Origin: JALZAH01 sp051000755
GTDB taxonomy: Bacteria; Actinomycetota; Acidimicrobiia; Acidimicrobiales; Palsa-688
Length of the DNA stretch: 6,160 bases
Direction of reading: 5' to 3'
Assembly: GCA_051000755.1 (NCBI GenBank)
Contig: JBPCNZ010000102.1
Coordinates: forward strand, 1 to 6,160
Positions 4,127 to 6,160 of this stretch are shown here, one piece after another. Position 1 is the first letter of the stretch. Every line of letters starts with the position of its first letter. Below the pieces are notes generated by a model. It had not been told where the DNA came from and did no database searches. It saw only the letters and a program-made list of their open reading frames with translations. Position numbers and translations under genes: made by a program.

Positions 4127-5911
4127 ATGCAGACGTTGGCGCGCCTCGGCCCGAGGGACCTCATCGCGGTGATGGTCGCCTATCGAGACGCTCTGGCCGC
4201 CCACCGGGAGGTCATCAACCGCCTCAACGTCTATCCCGTCCCCGACGGTGACACGGGGACGAACATGTCCCTGACCGTCGAGTCGGTCGTCACCGACGTG
4301 GCGGCCGCCGACGGCGACGATCTGGCGGCGGTGGCCAAGGCTCTGGCCCACGGGTCCCTGATGGGGGCCCGGGGCAACTCCGGGGTGATCCTCTCGCAGA
4401 TCCTTCGAGGCGTCGCCAAGGTGGTGGGAGACGCCGAAGGGATCGACGCAGACGTGTTGCGCCATGCCCTGTCCGAGGCCAGCGACGGGGCCTACCAGGC
4501 CGTTCAGAACCCCGTCGAGGGCACGATCCTCACCGTCATCCGGGGGGCAGCCGAGTCGGTGGCCGATGGGGCCGGGGGCTCGGACCTCCTCGACGTGGCC
4601 GCCACCGCACGGGAGGCGGCGGCGACGGCACTGGCCGCCACGACCGAACTGTTGCCGGCGTTGCGAGCTGCCGGCGTGGTCGATTCCGGCGGCGCCGGCC
4701 TGCTTCTGCTCTTCGACGCCCTGCTCAACGTCGTCGATGGCCGCCCCGTTCCCGACCCGCCCGATGATGGGCCGGCAGCGGCCACGTCGGCAGCCGCTCC
4801 CGGGTCTGCGGCTTACCCTGGGTCTGCGGCTTACCCTGGGTCTGCGGCGGACCGCGGGTCGACGGCCACCGCTGACGGGGCGCCCGCTTGGGCCTCGGGG
4901 GCGGTATCCGCCGGGCCGGGCCGTTCCGAGGTGCCTCTTGGCGGGGACGGGGGACCGCGCTACGAGGTGATGTACCTGCTCGAAGCGCGCGACGACGCGG
5001 TGGACGGTTTCCGCCGGGCCTGGGCGTCGATCGGTGAGTCCATCGTCGTGGTCGGCGGCGACGGGCTGTTCAACTGCCACATCCACACCGACGACATCGG
5101 GGCCGCCATCGAGGCGGCCATCGACATCGGCCGGCCCCGCAAGATCCGGGTCAGCGACCTCCTCGAGGAGGTGGAGGAGGAACGGTGGGTCCGCCAGGCC
5201 GCCCACGGCCTGGCCGACGGCAACCTCAACTCCGCCGAAGACGGCCTGGACCGCCGGACGGCGGTGGTCGCCGTCTGCACCGGTGAGGGCATCCGGCGGA
5301 TCTTCGAGTCCCTGGGGGTCACCGGCACCGTCTCCGGCGGCCAGTCCATGAATCCCTCCACGGCCGAGATCATCGCCGCCATCGACGCCGCTCCCGCGGA
5401 CCAGGTGGTGGTCCTGCCCAACAACAAGAACATCGTGGCGGTGGCCGAGTCGGCGGCGGCCCAGGCCACCAAGACGGTCCGGGTGGTCGCCACCCGCGGC
5501 ATCCCGGAGGGATTCGCGGCCCTGCTCGACTACGACCCGGAGGGCGACGCCAATGACAACGCCACGGCCATGCGGGGCGCGGCCCACGCCGTGGCCGCCG
5601 GCGAGGTCACCACGGCGGTGCGAACCGCAGCCAGCCCCGCCGGCGACGTCCACGAGGGCGACTGGATCGGGGTCAGCCGGTCGGGCATCGAGGTGGTGGC
5701 CCCCGACATGTACGGGGCAGCGATCGGTCTGCTCGACCGTCTCGTCGACGCCAAGCACCACGAGGTGGCGACGATCATCGTCGGGGAGGGGGCGGAGCCG
5801 TCGGTCACCCGCCGGATCACCGACTGGCTCGACGAGCACCGCCCCGGCGTCACCGGTGAGGTGCATCATGGCGGTCAACCGCTCTACCCCTACCTGTTCG
5901 GCGTCGAGTGA
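4127..5911 (+). CDS. DAK2-domain protein, FakA/YloV-like (fatty acid kinase-like)
   Basis: A 594-residue member of the YloV/FakA family. In Firmicutes FakA phosphorylates fatty acids held by the DegV-type carrier FakB; the actinobacterial role is less clear. Seen: an N-terminal DhaL (DAK2) kinase domain at about 9-203, with R-L-N-V-Y-P-V-P-D-G-D-T-G-T-N-M (32-47, metal/nucleotide Asp residues), H-G-S-L-M-G-A-R-G-N-S-G (75-86) and V-V-D-S-G-G-A-G-L (184-192); a Pro/Ala/Gly-rich linker at about 206-276; a middle domain with Y-E-V-M-Y-L-L-E (279-286) and C-H-I-H-T-D-D (317-323); and a C-terminal domain from about 376 with G-G-Q-S-M-N-P-S-T (404-412) and L-P-N-N-K-N-I (430-436). ATG 4127 is chosen because the family begins there and a -10 box lies eight bases upstream; the frame extends to 4034 only by overlapping rpmB. 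Next to rpmB, as in many bacteria; no FakB partner is in the window. Confidence 0.93.
   Translation: MQTLARLGPRDLIAVMVAYRDALAAHREVINRLNVYPVPDGDTGTNMSLTVESVVTDVAAADGDDLAAVAKALAHGSLMGARGNSGVILSQILRGVAKVVGDAEGIDADVLRHALSEASDGAYQAVQNPVEGTILTVIRGAAESVADGAGGSDLLDVAATAREAAATALAATTELLPALRAAGVVDSGGAGLLLLFDALLNVVDGRPVPDPPDDGPAAATSAAAPGSAAYPGSAAYPGSAADRGSTATADGAPAWASGAVSAGPGRSEVPLGGDGGPRYEVMYLLEARDDAVDGFRRAWASIGESIVVVGGDGLFNCHIHTDDIGAAIEAAIDIGRPRKIRVSDLLEEVEEERWVRQAAHGLADGNLNSAEDGLDRRTAVVAVCTGEGIRRIFESLGVTGTVSGGQSMNPSTAEIIAAIDAAPADQVVVLPNNKNIVAVAESAAAQATKTVRVVATRGIPEGFAALLDYDPEGDANDNATAMRGAAHAVAAGEVTTAVRTAASPAGDVHEGDWIGVSRSGIEVVAPDMYGAAIGLLDRLVDAKHHEVATIIVGEGAEPSVTRRITDWLDEHRPGVTGEVHHGGQPLYPYLFGVE
4799..4852 (+). 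repeat. Three tandem 18-bp repeats encoding P-G-S-A-A-Y in the DAK2-protein linker
   Basis: Units at 4799-4816, 4817-4834 and 4835-4852 are nearly identical at the DNA level, including the wobble bases (residues 225-242); the third ends A-D instead of A-Y, and a degraded R-G-S-T copy follows. They lie in the flexible linker between the kinase and middle domains. The near-identical codons point to recent expansion. Confidence 0.9.
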
Positions 5912-5930
5912 CGCCGGGGTGTGACTGACC

Positions 5931-5971
5931 TGCGGGTATACGCCGGAAAGCGGCGCTCACCTGCACTTTTG
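5931..5971 (+). terminator. Intrinsic terminator of the DAK2-domain gene
   Basis: Starting 20 bases after the stop, 5931-5937 pairs with 5959-5965 (7 bp, one G-U). A 3x3 internal loop follows, then 5941-5945 pairs with 5951-5955 around a GAAAG loop. The stem is followed by ACTTTTGTTG, giving a U-run at 5967-5970. It also lies between two convergent genes and could act for the WhiB side too, but no U-run is present on the minus strand. Confidence 0.75.
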
Positions 5972-5980
5972 TTGCCCACC

Positions 5981-6010
5981 CGTTTATGCTCGCTTACAGC
6001 CGTTTACAGC
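5981..6010. repeat. Imperfect 10-bp tandem repeat
   Basis: CGTTTATGCT, CGCTTACAGC and CGTTTACAGC follow one another at 5981-5990, 5991-6000 and 6001-6010. The last two differ by one base; the first is more diverged. The stretch is clearly richer in A/T than its surroundings and also holds a TANNNT-like TATGCT at 5985-5990 on the plus strand. Confidence 0.6.
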
Positions 6011-6013
6011 GTT

Positions 6014-6046
6014 CTGAGGACTAGCTGAGGACTAGCTGAGGACTCA
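6014..6046. repeat. Three tandem copies of an 11-bp unit at the WhiB gene 3' end
   Basis: CTGAGGACTAG occurs at 6014-6024 and 6025-6035, with a third copy at 6036-6046 ending CTCA. The third copy contains the stop codon of the WhiB-like gene (TGA on the minus strand, 6044-6046). Eleven is not a multiple of three, so expansion into the coding part would shift the frame. Confidence 0.9.
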
Positions 6047-6160
6047 CGCCGCCTTCGGCCGTGCCCGCATCGTCCGCCGGTCCGCCTTGCTCAGCCCGCC
6101 CCACACGCCCTCCAGCTCGCCCCCCTGGTCGAGCGCCCATGCCCGGCAGTCGTCGACCAC
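6044..6160 (-). CDS. WhiB-family iron-sulfur regulator, C-terminal part (5' end outside window)
   Basis: The last 38 residues of a WhiB-like (Wbl) protein; the start lies beyond the right edge. Seen: V-V-D-D-C-R-A-W-A-L, where the Cys (fifth residue of the fragment) fits the fourth ligand of the family's 4Fe-4S cluster, then G-V-W-G-G-L-S (residues 18-24), the G-(V/I)-W-G-G turn characteristic of Wbl proteins, and a basic tail with A-D-R-R-T-M-R-A-R-P-K. Known: Wbl proteins bind the principal sigma factor and respond to NO, O2 or redox state, controlling development, antibiotic resistance and redox balance in Actinobacteria. The subtype cannot be assigned from this part. The gene converges with the DAK2-domain gene; its stop lies in an 11-bp tandem repeat. 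Confidence 0.88.
   Translation of the reverse strand: MVDDCRAWALDQGGELEGVWGGLSKADRRTMRARPKAA

Noticed and set aside
4112..5878. Long open frame on the minus strand opposite the DAK2-domain gene (588 codons).
   Set aside because: Composition is His/Asp/Gly/Val-rich as expected from antisense of a GC-rich gene; no domains, and the plus strand is clearly the coding one.

Overview
The window is very GC-rich with strongly GC-biased third codon positions. It ends in part of a WhiB-family gene, a family confined to Actinobacteria and their phages. Together with the GTP-type PEP carboxykinase, TANNNT-type -10 boxes close to start codons, and a thiL / rpmB / DAK2-domain cluster, this points to a high-GC actinobacterium. 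An environmental lineage such as Acidimicrobiia is plausible, but the genus cannot be read from the sequence. The left edge has the look of a contig end, with a short stretch of poor coding quality.

Layout, left to right: the 3' end of a CaiB/BaiF-type CoA-transferase or alpha-methylacyl-CoA racemase gene (+, 1-465); convergent to it, a stand-alone Lrp/AsnC ligand-binding (RAM) domain protein (-, 483-725); upstream of that on the same strand, pckG, GTP-dependent PEP carboxykinase (-, 841-2643), with strong hairpins after its stop; a 259-bp divergent promoter region; thiL, thiamine-monophosphate kinase (+, from an apparent CTG start at 2903 to 3856); convergent to it rpmB, ribosomal protein L28 (-, 3905-4099); only 27 bp away and divergent, a FakA/YloV-like DAK2-domain protein (+, 4127-5911) ending in a good intrinsic terminator; then a repeat-rich spacer and the C-terminal end of a WhiB-like regulator (-, 6044-6160, cut by the window edge).

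These genes are housekeeping or core metabolism: gluconeogenesis/anaplerosis, thiamine diphosphate synthesis, translation, probable acyl-phosphate chemistry and redox-responsive regulation. There is no sign of a mobile element, CRISPR array, defence island, tRNA or rRNA, and I found no new multi-gene system. The most interesting signals are small: overlapping divergent -10 elements in the 27-bp rpmB/DAK2 gap, which imply two leaderless transcripts; a probable CTG start for thiL; a structured pckG leader with a dyad over its putative -35; and several unrelated three-copy tandem repeats in 2.2 kb, two of which carry the stop codon of the adjacent gene.
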